DNA from: Chenopodium formosanum
Taxonomy: Eukaryota; Streptophyta; Magnoliopsida; Caryophyllales; Amaranthaceae
Reading direction: 5' to 3'
Assembly: GCA_024500155.1 (NCBI GenBank)
Contig: CM044860.1
Coordinates: 7,674,501 to 7,738,500 of the forward strand
DNA length: 64,000 nucleotides
Under the pieces are notes generated by a model that searched no databases, had not been told where the DNA came from, and was given only the letters and a program-made list of their open reading frames with translations. The position numbers and the translations under genes are program-made. This document shows, in pieces, positions 34,429 to 46,963 of this stretch (the stretch's first letter is position 1; every line of letters begins with the position of its first letter).

Positions 34429-35793
34429 TTAATTAGGGCGACGACAATACTTCCTAACTTCACCATTAGACCCTAAGAGAGGGCTAATCTTTCCCATCTT
34501 AACCATGGACTTGGCAAATTGATCAAAGAACAACCCTTCATCTTCAGCATAAGACTTGACCAATTGAGCTAAATTCGCGTAATTTCCTGAATAAAGTTGT
34601 TGATCCGTGAACAAAAGTCCCCTGCCTCCCAAGATAAGTTTGTAGTAAGTGTTATCAAAGGCTTTTGGAGATGCATAATCCAATGGAGTTATGTTGTTGT
34701 CACCCCCTGATGAAGGACAAACTGACTTCAATTCATTTAAGTAAGCCTTTTCGAGGCTCAAATCTGGTTGACTGTTACCATTTTGGCCATACAACCTTTG
34801 CTTAAAACTTGTACACCTCGCCACCCCAATAGTATGTGCTCCTAGTGAATTTAGGAGAAGATGAATTTTAAACAATCGTGAAGATTATTTGTGAACAGAG
34901 GGAGTATAATTATTTGTATATGTGAAGCTCTTACCTGAGAGCGCGACAAGATCAACTTCATCTAGGCCTTGTTGTTGAAATGATGCAATAAGCTTTTGGG
35001 CTGTAAGAATAGGAGGAGGAATAGTTGCATTTGCAAGTAGCATATTTGCTGCTTTTGAGTCCCTTCTTCCTAATGGGACTTCCCAATTAGGTCCTCCACT
35101 CTGTTGATCCAAAGTCAAAATTATATTTGATAAGTTGATGAAATATAACATACCATATGAACTTAAAAGGTACATTTAGCTTATCTGAGGCATATTGTTT
35201 GTACTGTTTTATAAGGGAGGGGCTTACCAAGACACTGGCGGCGCGAGCTACCAAGGCCAAGATATCAGCACAAGAGACAGTTTCAGGGCATGCTTCTTCT
35301 AACCTGGCTTTAATTTCATCAATGACAGTAAAACCTCTCAAGGAATTTAGATTTGGCTTAGCCTTTTTCTCACTTACAAATGTGGCGCTATCATCTAGCA
35401 GTATAGAAGCATCACACCCCTGCACACAAAAGTTCACAACAATATCAATTACATTGATCATAAACTACAAAAAGGTAACATATTTTAGCCTAAAGAGAAA
35501 AAAAAAAAAATACAAACCTGAACAAAGCAGTCATGAAAGTGTAGTCTAAGCAAAGAAGCAGCCATCCGAGGGTCTTGTGCAACAGCATTCTCCAAGACCG
35601 AAACAATAATGTTGTTAGCTTGAGGGCAAGAGAAGTCATAGAAGTACGGAGACAACGAGCTATAGTCGTTCCCACCACCGCTACCCCATCCAAAGCCGTA
35701 CCCATAGCTATAACCCGGGTCTGCTTGAGTAACCATAAAAGGCGATATCAAAGAAAGGAAAGCCAAAAACACTAGGTGCATTTTTGAAGCCAT
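34429..35793 (-). CDS. Class III peroxidase, 348 aa, 4 exons
   Basis: Secreted haem peroxidase of the plant class III family, oxidising phenolics with hydrogen peroxide in the wall (lignin or suberin cross-linking). Exons: 35793-35518, 35419-35228, 35100-34935, 34841-34429, with three introns at the positions typical of the family. Residues 1-24 are a signal peptide. A Tyr/Gly-rich tract (27-42) precedes the mature domain. The distal site is RLHFHDCF (Arg83, His87), and the proximal haem ligand is His214 in AHTIG. The cysteine pattern (CPQ, DCF, GCD, ETVSCAD, ARC, SVC, KYC) is complete. By recollection it resembles the Arabidopsis peroxidase 72/49 group. The usual AARD reads VARA here. Confidence 0.95.
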
Positions 35794-35886
35794 GTATGTA
35801 TGTGTGTTATATAATAAGTGTTGATCAAACTCTACTAAGATTTTTGAGTTTGGAATTGTTGATTCTAAGGGTACAAAATTGGTTGA

Positions 35887-35894
35887 TATTTATA
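35887..35894 (-). promoter_or_regulatory. TATA box of the peroxidase gene
   Basis: TATAAATA on the minus strand lies ~95 bp upstream of the start codon, a normal distance for a plant core promoter plus short leader. Confidence 0.6.
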
Positions 35895-38077
35895 GACTAA
35901 AAATGTGGTGAAATTATGAAGAAACTAACCACTAAACTCAAGATTTCCTAATTTGATACATGACTTTGTTTATATGACTATATCAAAGTGGTTCCTCTGC
36001 TCCATTTAGGGTACTAATGTTAGTGCTCTAGTTTTACCTGCTCTAGGAAACATTTTTGGAAGTATTACGATATTATATTAATTAATACACTAAAGTTAGT
36101 ATCCTTGATTCCAATTTCTTAACCTTTTCTCTTTTGCTTAATTTAGTTTAATTTGCCCGTGGTATTGTTGAAGACATATATACATATATATACATATTAA
36201 AATTGATTGACCAATTTTGTAGCCATTCTAGTATGTAATTTCTAGTGATGACATGATTTACGAAAATATCCTTAAATTAGTTTCATTCAATAACGTTTTT
36301 TATCCTCTTCATGAGATTTTTTAAAATTTAATTCAACTTGTGTTATTAAAGATTCAAAATTACAACTAGAGAGGTGGCAAAATTTTTGGACATCTTTTTA
36401 TATTGTAAACTCTATGTGTGTATAAATTTTATATGGATAAATTGTTTTCAGTGGGTGAGGACTAAGATCAATTTTTTTTACATAGTTAGGCCCTGTTTTT
36501 TTTTTTTTTTTTTTTTTTTGAGCTTTTGGGTGGAGCAGAGCATGGGTCAGCACAGCAGTGTATAGCTTATTGAGTCAGCATAGTAGAGCAGGGCAAGGAG
36601 CAAAGTAGCTCTAAAGAATAGTCTTATATGTCAAGAAATTATAAAACTAGTATGGATAAAGGCATAAAGCTACAAATTATGTGATGGTAATACACATTAG
36701 ATAATTAACGTCTGTATAGGCCATTTAAGTAAGAAGCAAATTATAAGGACGAAAGACCCTAAAATGATTTTGACTTTTTTTTAAAAAAAAAAAAAAAAAA
36801 GTCATTACCGCGTTTTTAAAAGTGGACATATTTTGTCACATTCATTGCAGCAATAACAATTACGAAGTAGCATATAACAGAAAACCTATGAAAATAATTA
36901 ATGTAACAGAATAAATTGCTTTAGAGTTAAGGCAACATAATCACCTTTAAAATCAATGACAACACAATTTAAGTAAAAAGTAACCTATAATTGGGTTAGC
37001 TCAATATTTTAGGCTATATATTTGTAAAGTTCTAGCTGGAATTTTGGATAAGATAATGATTACTTGATTATTGCATAATTAGTGGACTACTTTCACCTGC
37101 TCTAGTAATGTGATTAGTGAACTGATTATGAGGCTACTACTCTTTAACTTTGTTTGATTGAGGAAATATTTATTTAATGGGAAAATGATCTTAGTTTAGC
37201 CAAAGACACCCTTATAGAATCATAAATCAAGGCTAGTGGTTAAAATTGAAGATACGAGATATAATTCCACATATATCTTCACGATGTTGTGAACATATAA
37301 AAGCGTTTTAATTCAATCCAAGACGGGTACATTTGGCTTGTTAATGGGTGATTAAGATATTTGTATTACCATAATCAAAACTAGCACTAGCTAGTAGCTA
37401 CATGGGGGAGTGTGTTCACGTAATTAATCATTGAGTGAAGTTTCAATTTTTCAAATTGAAAGGTTTTCTTTGTTCAATGTTAAAGAGAAGCCAATCGAGT
37501 TGCAAATTAAATGCAAATATGAAATGTAATCATGATCTTTATCAGGTTGAGAAGCTTATCCGTACACATGCTCCGCCTTTGGAGTCGTGCCATGTTTAGT
37601 TTCTACTTGGTTTGATTTTTGTTGTTTCGGGTCTAGCCCTCGTTTGCACCCAGAAAAATGGCGTGGGACTAGCTAAATCAGAGTTGGAAAGTCGATTACA
37701 ATGGATACGTGCATGATAAAGCAGCAACTTTACACAAATTGAAACAAGTATAGTACAAAGCATTAATTAAGGTAATCATATAATGCATGCATAGCCTTTA
37801 ATCAAGGGAGCAAAACAATTAGTTGGGAAAGGTCAAGTATAAGACATTGTATACATCACCATGGGGCACGATATGAAACAATGAAGTAGTGACGGATCAA
37901 AAAAAAAATTTAGTAGGGTCAAAATTGAGTGCATCTTGTCGCATACTATCTATAACATTTGTTGATATAGAAGGGAAAAAATGAAAAAGCGCATTTAAAA
38001 TGGTACTTTTTATTGTTTCAGTTGTACATTTTTTATACTATTATACATGTATATTATGTCTTAGTAGTACTATTATA
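35895..38077. other. Intergenic DNA upstream of the peroxidase
   Basis: AT-rich. Contains T24 near 36,497-36,520 followed by an AGCAGAGC/CAGCACAGCAG-type imperfect repeat, and a mixed T/A run near 36.78 kb. No gene or bounded element recognised. Confidence 0.4.
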
Positions 38078-38333
38078 CTTCCTCCGTTTTTTTTTGTTGA
38101 CACGTTTCTTTAGTCACGTTTCCCAATGTACAACTTCAATAATTCATATCTTTAATTACCGACAAGTAAAAATTATGAAAAGTTAATATTTTGAAAATAT
38201 ATTTCGTGACGAATTTAACAAGATCCCACTTGACTATATTTTTCATTATATATAAAGCACAAAACACGGTCAAAGGAAAGTGTGTGAATAGTGCTAAAAT
38301 CAAAACGTGTCAACCAAAAAAAAATGGAGGTAG
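38078..38333. mobile_element. Stowaway MITE, 256 bp, TA duplication
   Basis: The left end CTTCCTCCGTTTTTTTTTG then TTGACACG is the inverted complement of the right end CGTGTCAAC…AAATGGAGGTAG, with TA on both sides (38,076-38,077 and 38,334-38,335). Typical of a mariner-derived MITE; non-coding. Confidence 0.8.
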
Positions 38334-38527
38334 TATCTCACAGTAGTATAATATTTTGATGTACCAATTACATACTTATTTGTACTATTAGCATAATATT
38401 TATACTACTACAATATTTAATGGTACTATTTACTTATTAAATGCTACTTTATACTCCCACTACAAATTCAACTTCATTACTACATTGTCATCCTATATGC
38501 AATGTTTACATATAAGAGCTACGCGCT

Positions 38528-38633
38528 AGATCTTAACCGTCAAAATTAATGCGTAGTATATGCTAGAATTTCAATTGAATAGATCTTAACCGTCAAAATT
38601 AATGCGTAGTATATGCTAGAATTTCAATTGAAT
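38528..38633. repeat. 53-bp perfect tandem duplication
   Basis: A unit beginning AGATCTTAACCGTCAAAATT occurs twice head to tail (38,528-38,580 and 38,581-38,633) with no difference seen, so it is recent. The remaining DNA to 39,259 shows no other feature. Confidence 0.9.
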
Positions 38634-39259
38634 CATACAAATTTACTTTTGTGTCTGCGTTACACATGTACAGTTTATCACTTCTCAGTCAAGTATTAAC
38701 AACTTTCAAGTTTTCAACCCCATGTATGTCATCTCACATGGCTAGATTATCTAAATAGCATAGCAAAATCGCACAAAAGCTTTCACAAGTAACTAACTGA
38801 TCGTTGAAATTTGGTGCACAACTTTCAGTGTTTACGCGTTGACTTATTCAACAACAATCTTGATTCTTCAGAGTTACCAAGTGATATCATGCAGCAAAAC
38901 ATACAACAACTTAATAATACCAACAATAATAGAGCAACAAAGTCTAAGGGGGGACCAAAGTTGGTTAAAAGGGTATGATTCAGTAATAATAATGTGAAAG
39001 AGATTTGTGCACGAGCCAGCGACAGTTTTGAGAGGGGTTAGTTACTAACAGTTGGCTTAGTATTGATTAGAACTTAGAAGCGTGATTGTATGGTATTATG
39101 TACACTACAGATGAACTATGTACAGATAGTAAGATACACAAGCTCTTGAGTCTTGATCTAAAGTGTCGAAATGTAGCATCACAGTATTCACAGCTTCTGT
39201 TTAACAAAATATTCCTGAAATCATTGTGTACAATCTGGCAGGCCATGTATTTGCTGAAT

Positions 39260-42200
39260 CTACAGTGATGCAACCAATTGTCTCATCGGTGTAAGGAGCC
39301 TTGCTAAGCGAAGTGGTACATATGCTTTGACCAATGTTCCATTCTCTGTATAATCCTGAAAGTAGAGGGCATGTATAAGAGATTGTGACTCTTAAACAGC
39401 ATTTGTTTACTTTGAATCTGATGTTAACAGTTGGTAAAATAAGAGAAGGAAATGATTCAGTGATATACATGCATCGACAGGAGACACGGTTGTTGAGCAG
39501 CATATATGTTAACTTCCCAGGAAAAAAGTTTAAAAAATGGATGATTAAGCAGTTCATACAGACTCAAACATTCAAGCATGGGTGGCAAACAAGTCATTTG
39601 GATCAAATTTGGTTGCACAATCATTTGGTTCAAACTTTGGTTGGTTCAGGACTGTGGTCATAGCTTATTATGAAATTACAAATTATTTTTAGGGTCGGGT
39701 TAATTTTAGATTCAGATCAAACCATAGACAATGTGATTATGGGGTACAGGTTAGAATGGGTGAGGGTGATTCAAATCATGTATTAACAAACGTGTCAATT
39801 TCAACAACTCTGCTCAAGATTGCAGGACAATATGTGTAACAAGGAATGTCCAGTTCAATTCATAGTGTTATTTCAAAAGGCCAAATTTACAGCAACCACC
39901 AGTTAATACATATTATTTAGGTAAGTTGGGATGTAAATCTTGTAACAGGTTTAGGAAATTTCTATCTGAAATGTGTGCGCGCGCGCACGCACACACACCC
40001 CAAAAAAAATAAAACCAACTAACCAATCCTGGTGGTTAGAGGCCAAGGAGAGATTAACTCACAGTTCTTTCTACCATTCCAATTTGATGTATGCTACTGA
40101 GAAGTTCTCCTTTGTCAAAAGGAACCAGTGCTTCAACCCACACCATAGAATCCTGTCACAGAAACACGATCTGGTTAAAGCAAAGCATTGAAGTTGTGAA
40201 TAGAACTTAGTACATATATTTTGGAATCAGGGTTAGAAGGTATGGTAGCATGCATTGGCATTACACAGTACTGATATAGAAGCTACCTTCAGCTTTTCCT
40301 GAATGGCGTTGTAAAATTCATCAAGTCCATCACCATTCAAAGCAGATAAACAGACAACATTGCCTCGTCTCTTTGCTTCTGCCTTAATTTTCTCTGGATC
40401 ACTCACCTTATCAACCTGACATGAGCAGTAAATTAAGTTATACTGCAAATACAGCCTAAGATAACATTCACCTTCTCAGAAATGAAACTTCAAGCTAGTA
40501 ATTATGAAATGGAAAGTTCGAACTGTATTGGTTCATATGAATATATTAGGAGGCTAGTATGCTACTGAGTACAGACAGCCTTTCATTAAGAATGTTCTAG
40601 TACAAAAATTCAGATTGCTGCATCTCTCCAAAGGATATATGGACTGGAGAAGAGAAAATTGCAGCATGTTTTCGGATTCTAAAGTGCTTATCTCAATCAA
40701 TACCTTGTTCCAAATAATTAACATCGGAATTAGCGACACATCCAATTCTGACAGAACTTTATCCACAGCATCAATTTGTTGCTCGGCCAAAGGGTGACTG
40801 AAATCAGAAGCATCTGAATGAGATGATGAGGGAAAGACGAATTAAATCCAAACCTGAGTATCAATTAATACCTAATGTCCACCACATGCACTAGAAGTGA
40901 TGATTCAGATATTTCCTCCAATGTGGCTCTGAAGGCAGCAACCTGCAACAAACAGCTTAGAGAATTTAATCAAACTAACCAAAGTTCAAAACATACATCA
41001 CATTGCTGGAAAAGTATTTACCAGCGTAGTTGGTAGCTTTTGGATGAATCCGACAGTATCAGTTAAGAGAAATTCCTTCCCATTCTTCATCTAAAAACAA
41101 GAAAAGGATATTACATCACAGAAAGTCAACATAAGATAAGATTTCACTTTCATTCACTAAAAACCACAATAAGCTCTAAACAATGCACTTTTGTGAAATA
41201 ATTATCTCAAGAAAACTATTTAGCTAGAGTTTTCCATCTTCAAACAACTGAAAAAAAATGAGGACTTGATGTTCATTGCAACTTTGGTAGTGACATGAAG
41301 TAAACTAACCAAACTACAGTACGCTGAATTTAGATAATTAGTAAACGTGCAAACTTCTAATTGACATTTTTTTCTCAGATGAAAGAAGAAGATAAATGGG
41401 AAGGGAAAATCCCTAGATCTAACACACTCACCTGCACCCTTCTGGTTGTTGGATCAAGTGTAGCAAACAATCGATCCTCAGCAAGCACGTTCGCACCAGT
41501 CAATTGATTTAACAACGTACTCTTTCCAGCATTTGTATATCCTACCTTAGTTTTTCAATAAATGCAAGTTTCATCATTATCGCTGAACAGAGATATTCAG
41601 AATTAAATACTAATACAATTGTTTCAAGGTAAGCATCAACTTACTAAAGATACAACTGGAATAGGCACTGAAACACGACGATTGCGATACAGCTTTCGAT
41701 GACGCCTAACAGATTCCAGCTCTTTTTTCAGAACACCAATCTACCAGGAAATGGTCGCCAGAAAGAAAATAAGCAACTCAGCATCCAGACAAAACAGATG
41801 ATGGAAGTGAAAAAAAAAAACATGAAGCATTGACAATTTTTTAAGCCTTTTCTTGTTATAATCATCAATGGTATTTTTGTCCACTGATCCAAAGCTAGAT
41901 CAGAGAAAGAGTAATACACTAATACTTGTATAATCATGTAATTTACTATATATGGAAATAAACTAAAGGAGGTACTATGGAGAATGTAATTGGTTGTTCT
42001 AGCCTTCTAGGTGGCCATGGGAATAAATGTACCTTTAAGTCTTGAACATTCAGGTGGAAAATGACACCAGATTACATGCAAAATTCACTGCCATCTTTTC
42101 AGTTTTTATTTACACTAAATGAATTGCAAATTAATTACTTGAAGCAAAAGGGCAAAAGCGACTCAAAAGGCCAGACTAGAAGTTCCACACACAACCATTA

Positions 42201-44971
42201 AAATATAAACACTTTGGAAGTGGTTGTTAAAATCCCACTTACTTGGTCTCGTAGAATACGCTTGTCCACTTCAATTTGTTTCTCACCCATACCTTTCACC
42301 CTCCCTCCTGCTTGACGCTCTAAATGACTCCACATTCTTGTCAGCCGTGGTAATTGATATTCCATTTGAGCCAGTGCAACCTTAAGAGTGAAGCATTGAA
42401 GTTTTTCTCATCAGCAGTTCAGCACAGATGCCAATATAATTTCTTTTCATACTTAAGCATATTAAAATATATACCTGTAAAGCAGCTTCATGAGTCGCTG
42501 CCCGCTGGTTGAAAATATCCAGAATAAGTGCAGTCCTATCACAGACTCTAACATCTTTTCCAAATACTTTCTCCAAATTACGCAATTGCCTGCAATAGGT
42601 TCACATTCAGGACCAAGTACATCCGTAACTACAAAGACTACAATACCAACAACGTTTATGCCCACCATGACATTAAAAATTTACAATTACACTTCTTTTT
42701 TTTTTTTTTTTAATAGAAAGCAATTTAGTCAATAAGAATCCAACTCTCAATAAACTCCAACAATTGTGCCATATTATAGCTTAGTAATCCAACCTTATAT
42801 ACAGAGATTAGGAGATCGATGCAATAATGAGATAAGAGTATTCTGACAGAATACTTCTGCTAGTTATTGCCATTTAAAGGTACCCTCATGTCCCTCAGAG
42901 ACTTCAATGGCAAATTTACAAGTTCATATGCTTATGATATATCTCTCAATCAACTGTAAACTTATATGAGTAGAAGTCGATAGCTAGACAACACACATAC
43001 ACCAATTGTCAGTTCCTCAAATTATTAAAAAAAAAAAAAAGAAATTCATTCTTACCCTGGTGAAAGCTCATCATCAAATATCACTGTTTCAACATCAAAT
43101 GCATGAATTGCACTCTTGATCTCAGAAACCTTGCCTGAGCCAATATATGTTCTTGGATTTGGAGCAGCAAGCCTAATTCATACAGCAGGTATTGATGTTA
43201 TTTAACCTGCAGGCCAGCAGTTCTCACAAAATAATAGTAAAGAAAATATGTATTTGATAGAAGATGTATGTGAACTAAATAAAAGATGAACACATGAGTA
43301 CATGACAACTTATAAGTCATTCACATTGGGATTAGTAATCTAAGTATGGCTTAAATTAGAAGTGTTTTCACTTACAAGGAGTTACAACGGCTACAAAATA
43401 AACTCACCACATTGCTTTGAACTTGAATTCAGATGGTTATATTGTCATTTGATGCAATACGCCCTATACAATCCTCCAACCCTGCCCTAACTTTGACAGT
43501 CACACACAGAGGTACAAAACATGTCGACTGGAAGGTTTAGGAAATGCACAGACAATATATATCTCCAATGACCTAATTATTCAGTCCTAAGAGATGCCCA
43601 AACTAGGCCATAACCACATTATGTAATCGACAAACCCAATATATACTCACTTTTGATAAGTAGAGCCAACAACCTGAAGACCTGCTGTGTCAGCTAGCTG
43701 AGCCAACTCTTTCAGAGATTCTTCTATTCCAAAAGATTCTACTTTAACACCTTTTTGCTCCACACCCACAAGATAAGCTTTTTCAGCAAGAACCTGACAT
43801 TACAATATTAGGCCACTTAACTTATTCTCCCAAGAGCCTCAAGCAATGGCAGAGGGCACATAAATAAGATAACAGTCAATCAATAGCAGTATAACACAAA
43901 ATTAAAAATGCTTAGCTACGAGTTATCTATTCTTTTCTTCATGGTTAACATACCAACCAGAATAGCCTAAGGCATTAGAAACAGTGATCCTACGCTCAAC
44001 CTCAATAGAAAGCCAAATATGCATATAACATCATAATACATCATCACCACGATTCCTCTTAAAGTATTGGATTGAGTTTGTTTAGAGGTGGTTTATGATG
44101 AACCCTAAATTTGATCATTAAACTAATAATCACCCCCCCCCCCTCTCTTTTGTAACGAACCTTACAGCCTTCTCTAGTTCTCTGCCATGCATCCCCATAG
44201 AAATTCTGCATACAGATGGTACCCTTGATGCAGTGTTGCATACTACTAGTACTTACATAAAATTGGTAAAGTTAACAATCACAATTCTTACATTAGCTAT
44301 GATCCAATAGTTCACAGCCATTATGTTAGAAAAGAACAATAATGTAAACGGGATTTGATCAGTGGCCTCGGGTTTCACCCCAAGACCTTATTCACATGTT
44401 ACCCTCCAACAGTAAGCTATCTACAACCCTAATTTCAAACACCAATTCAAAACATAAAAATGTAAAGAACAAAGGAGAAAAGGATAGCTCATCAAATTCA
44501 TAACTAAAAAATTCAATTTAATATCAATTCAAAAGTACAGTAAACAACAGAATAAGAAAAGGGAATGACCTCCTTTCCATTTCTGAGCTTAAAGCGACGT
44601 TCTTCCTCCTCTGCCTCTTCTTGCTCCCTCTTACTCTCCCCATTAACAGAAAATGGAACTGGGTCTTCAAAATCATCCTCAAAATCACTAATTACCTCCT
44701 CAATTTCTCCAGTTTCTTGTTCATCTGTGGTAACAGGAGAGAGAATCTGATCCACACCATGATTAATTTGGAGAGAATTCACACAAATTAAATTCTTGGG
44801 GTTTTTATGTTGATGGGATTCTAAGCAATTTCTTGAATTTAAAGTAGATTTTTGAAATGGGAAGGATTGAAATTGAAGTGGGTAAAAATAATGGGATTGA
44901 GAATTTTGTAAAGAAGATGAAGATGATGAAGTTTTGGTGCTAATTATCCAACAGAAGCTGCTTGAACTCAT
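39260..44971 (-). CDS. HflX: HflX-type ribosome-associated GTPase, organelle-targeted, 557 aa, 13 exons
   Basis: Predicted plastid (possibly mitochondrial) homologue of bacterial HflX, a GTPase that binds and splits 70S-type ribosomes. Exons: 44971-44570, 43793-43651, 43172-43056, 42589-42475, 42380-42243, 41740-41645, 41545-41432, 41090-41022, 40942-40872, 40797-40704, 40415-40287, 40152-40063, 39355-39260, all in phase. The Ser-rich first ~60 residues look like a transit peptide, followed by an acidic stretch (~95-125). The N-terminal HflX domain holds NPRTYIGSGKVSEIK (~187-201) and a coiled linker ending GMGEKQIEVDKR. GTPase motifs: G1 GYTNAGKST (339-347), G3 DTVGF (386-390), G4 NKVD (452-455), G5 SAL (477-479). 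It matches the plant At5g57960 type as I remember it. Confidence 0.95.
39977..39999. repeat. CG/CA simple repeat in HflX intron 12
   Basis: Alternating purine-pyrimidine (GTGCGCGCGCGCACGCACACACAC-like, potential Z-DNA) in the last intron of the HflX gene. Confidence 0.6.
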
Positions 44972-45918
44972 CTCTTACTGATTATATTTTGCAATGGATA
45001 ATGCAACCTTTTTTGTGTGTGTTTTAGATATTCATACTTGTGTGAGTAGTGAGTTTGGTCTTGGACTCTTGGGTCGGTTGGAATAAAATTAGCAAATGAT
45101 TTACGTATTAATTTTTATCTTATTCGCTTTTTCCCTATTTATCCCAATTATTTAAGAATAAAAACAAATACGGATGTATAATACATAGTACTTACATATT
45201 TTAATGTCATTAAAAGTTTTTCTCTATGTTATTTAGGTCGTTCTTAAAAGATTGTCTAATATCATCTCTATGTTAATGGAAAATTAAAACTTTTACTCTC
45301 ACAAGATCCCACCATTTTTCTTTGTCATATATTTCACTTGACCAAAATCTATGAGTATTCAAATAAAATCAATTATAGGAAAACAGGTAAAATTGAGGGG
45401 ATATATAGTATGAGATAAATATTAATGAATTTGAGTATTTGATAAGGAAATTGGGATGAAATAGCATAAAATGCAAAGTGATGTTCATCAACCTATCAAC
45501 ATATCAAGATAAGCTAAATTTGTCTAGGGTTTTAGCTTTTAGGTCGAAATAGTTTAACTCGTTTGTAAATTGAAATATTTGTGACCTTTATTAATTTAAC
45601 TTAGTTTTTAACTTTTAAAGTTGATAAATCTACCCAATATAAATAGTAGTTTTTCGTTTGTCTCCATATAATAGAGTCGATCTCGGTCTGTTAAGTAATT
45701 TGTTTCAAATATAATTTTTGTAATACAATCTTCTCAAAACTATCTTATGCCAACATCTCCTTCATAAATAACATGATAGAATACACTAGTAGCTTTTGCT
45801 TCTGCATAAAACCATGCATGGCCATTTCAAGCCCAATAAAAGAAAACATCATCTCATTGATCTTCGAATCTAATAATGAAGAGCCCAAGTTGTGGAGTCT
45901 CCAACACTTAATATGAAC
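44972..45918. other. HflX upstream flank
   Basis: Intergenic AT-rich DNA that should contain the HflX leader and promoter. I see no further feature. Confidence 0.4.
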
Positions 45919-45921
45919 TAA

Positions 45922-46083
45922 GGGTTTGTTCTGATTTAGTGAACTGAGCTAAACTAAACTGAACTGATTGGAACTAAACTGAACTGAATTGAACTGAATA
46001 TTTTATGAGAGAAGGAAATTAGAAACTGAACTGAACTAATTAGAGCTAAAGTGAATTGAAATTAACCTGAAGAGAACAGGCCC
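45922..46083. mobile_element. GTTCA-rich Tourist-like MITE, 162 bp
   Basis: GGGTTTGTTC and GAACAGGCCC termini with a TAA target duplication (45,919-45,921 and 46,084-46,086). The interior is GAACTGAACTAAACT-type repeats around a central TTTTATGAGAGAAGGAAATT. Best-preserved uninterrupted copy of the family. Confidence 0.8.
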
Positions 46084-46086
46084 TAA

Positions 46087-46963
46087 AAGGTCATGGATTT
46101 GAGATGCATAGTTCTTAATAAACATCCTCAATTCCCCAAATTTTGATTGGTTGAAGTTAATAAGATAGAGTGCATGCGAGAGTAAAGTGATGGTTATTTG
46201 CTATTTATGGTATTGGACATACTTGATAACACACCGAAAAAAGAAATAAGAGATAATCTTAATTGGACGAAAGAAGTAGCAAACTTTGGTGCTATAATAA
46301 TCATACACGTTGAAGAGTCTTTTTGATGTAATAATTAACGAGGACCAACTTCCACAATTATTTGAAGCATCAATTCGTAGGATGTCCATATATTTATCTA
46401 TCCATATCACCCCAAATCTTGTTGGTGCCTGCAACCGTAGGTCAAGTGCAATATGTAGACCCATTTCCACAGCTCACATGCCCATAGTCTTCCTATTTTA
46501 AGGACCCATACTGACCCTACCTTGTTTTAAAGGTTCATCAATCATCAAACCCTTTTGACTTGGGCGTGCAATTAACGGCTAACTATTATCGAAACCATCT
46601 AACTATCGAATGGTCTTATGGTCGGGTTCACTTAAACCCGTACTGTTCAACATAGTTCCGCCCCTGCTTCATGGTTGATATCTAGATAGTCCTTCGAAGA
46701 AGAGCATTTTGCTTTAGGTGAATTCATAAGAAAGTTTGCATGAAATGAATTCAGGACTACAAGCTTCATTCACTCTTAAGATTAACTACAAAACTAGAAG
46801 ATTAGTACAAAAATCGATCGAATCACATGAAGAAGATCAATATGCTCTAATTTCAGCTAAACTAATGCATCTAATAATGTACTACTTCATACATTTACAA
46901 ATAGAAGATTTTACTTGGCATAAAACTAACCAATTTCAAGTTCATTTATAACAAATCATCATC
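46087..46963. other. 3' flank of the first BELL gene
   Basis: Intergenic DNA. Several open frames overlap on both strands, but none has a protein-like pattern that I recognise. Confidence 0.4.

Noticed and set aside
36497..36520. T24 run as another retroposition scar
   Set aside because: No direct repeat flanks it on inspection.
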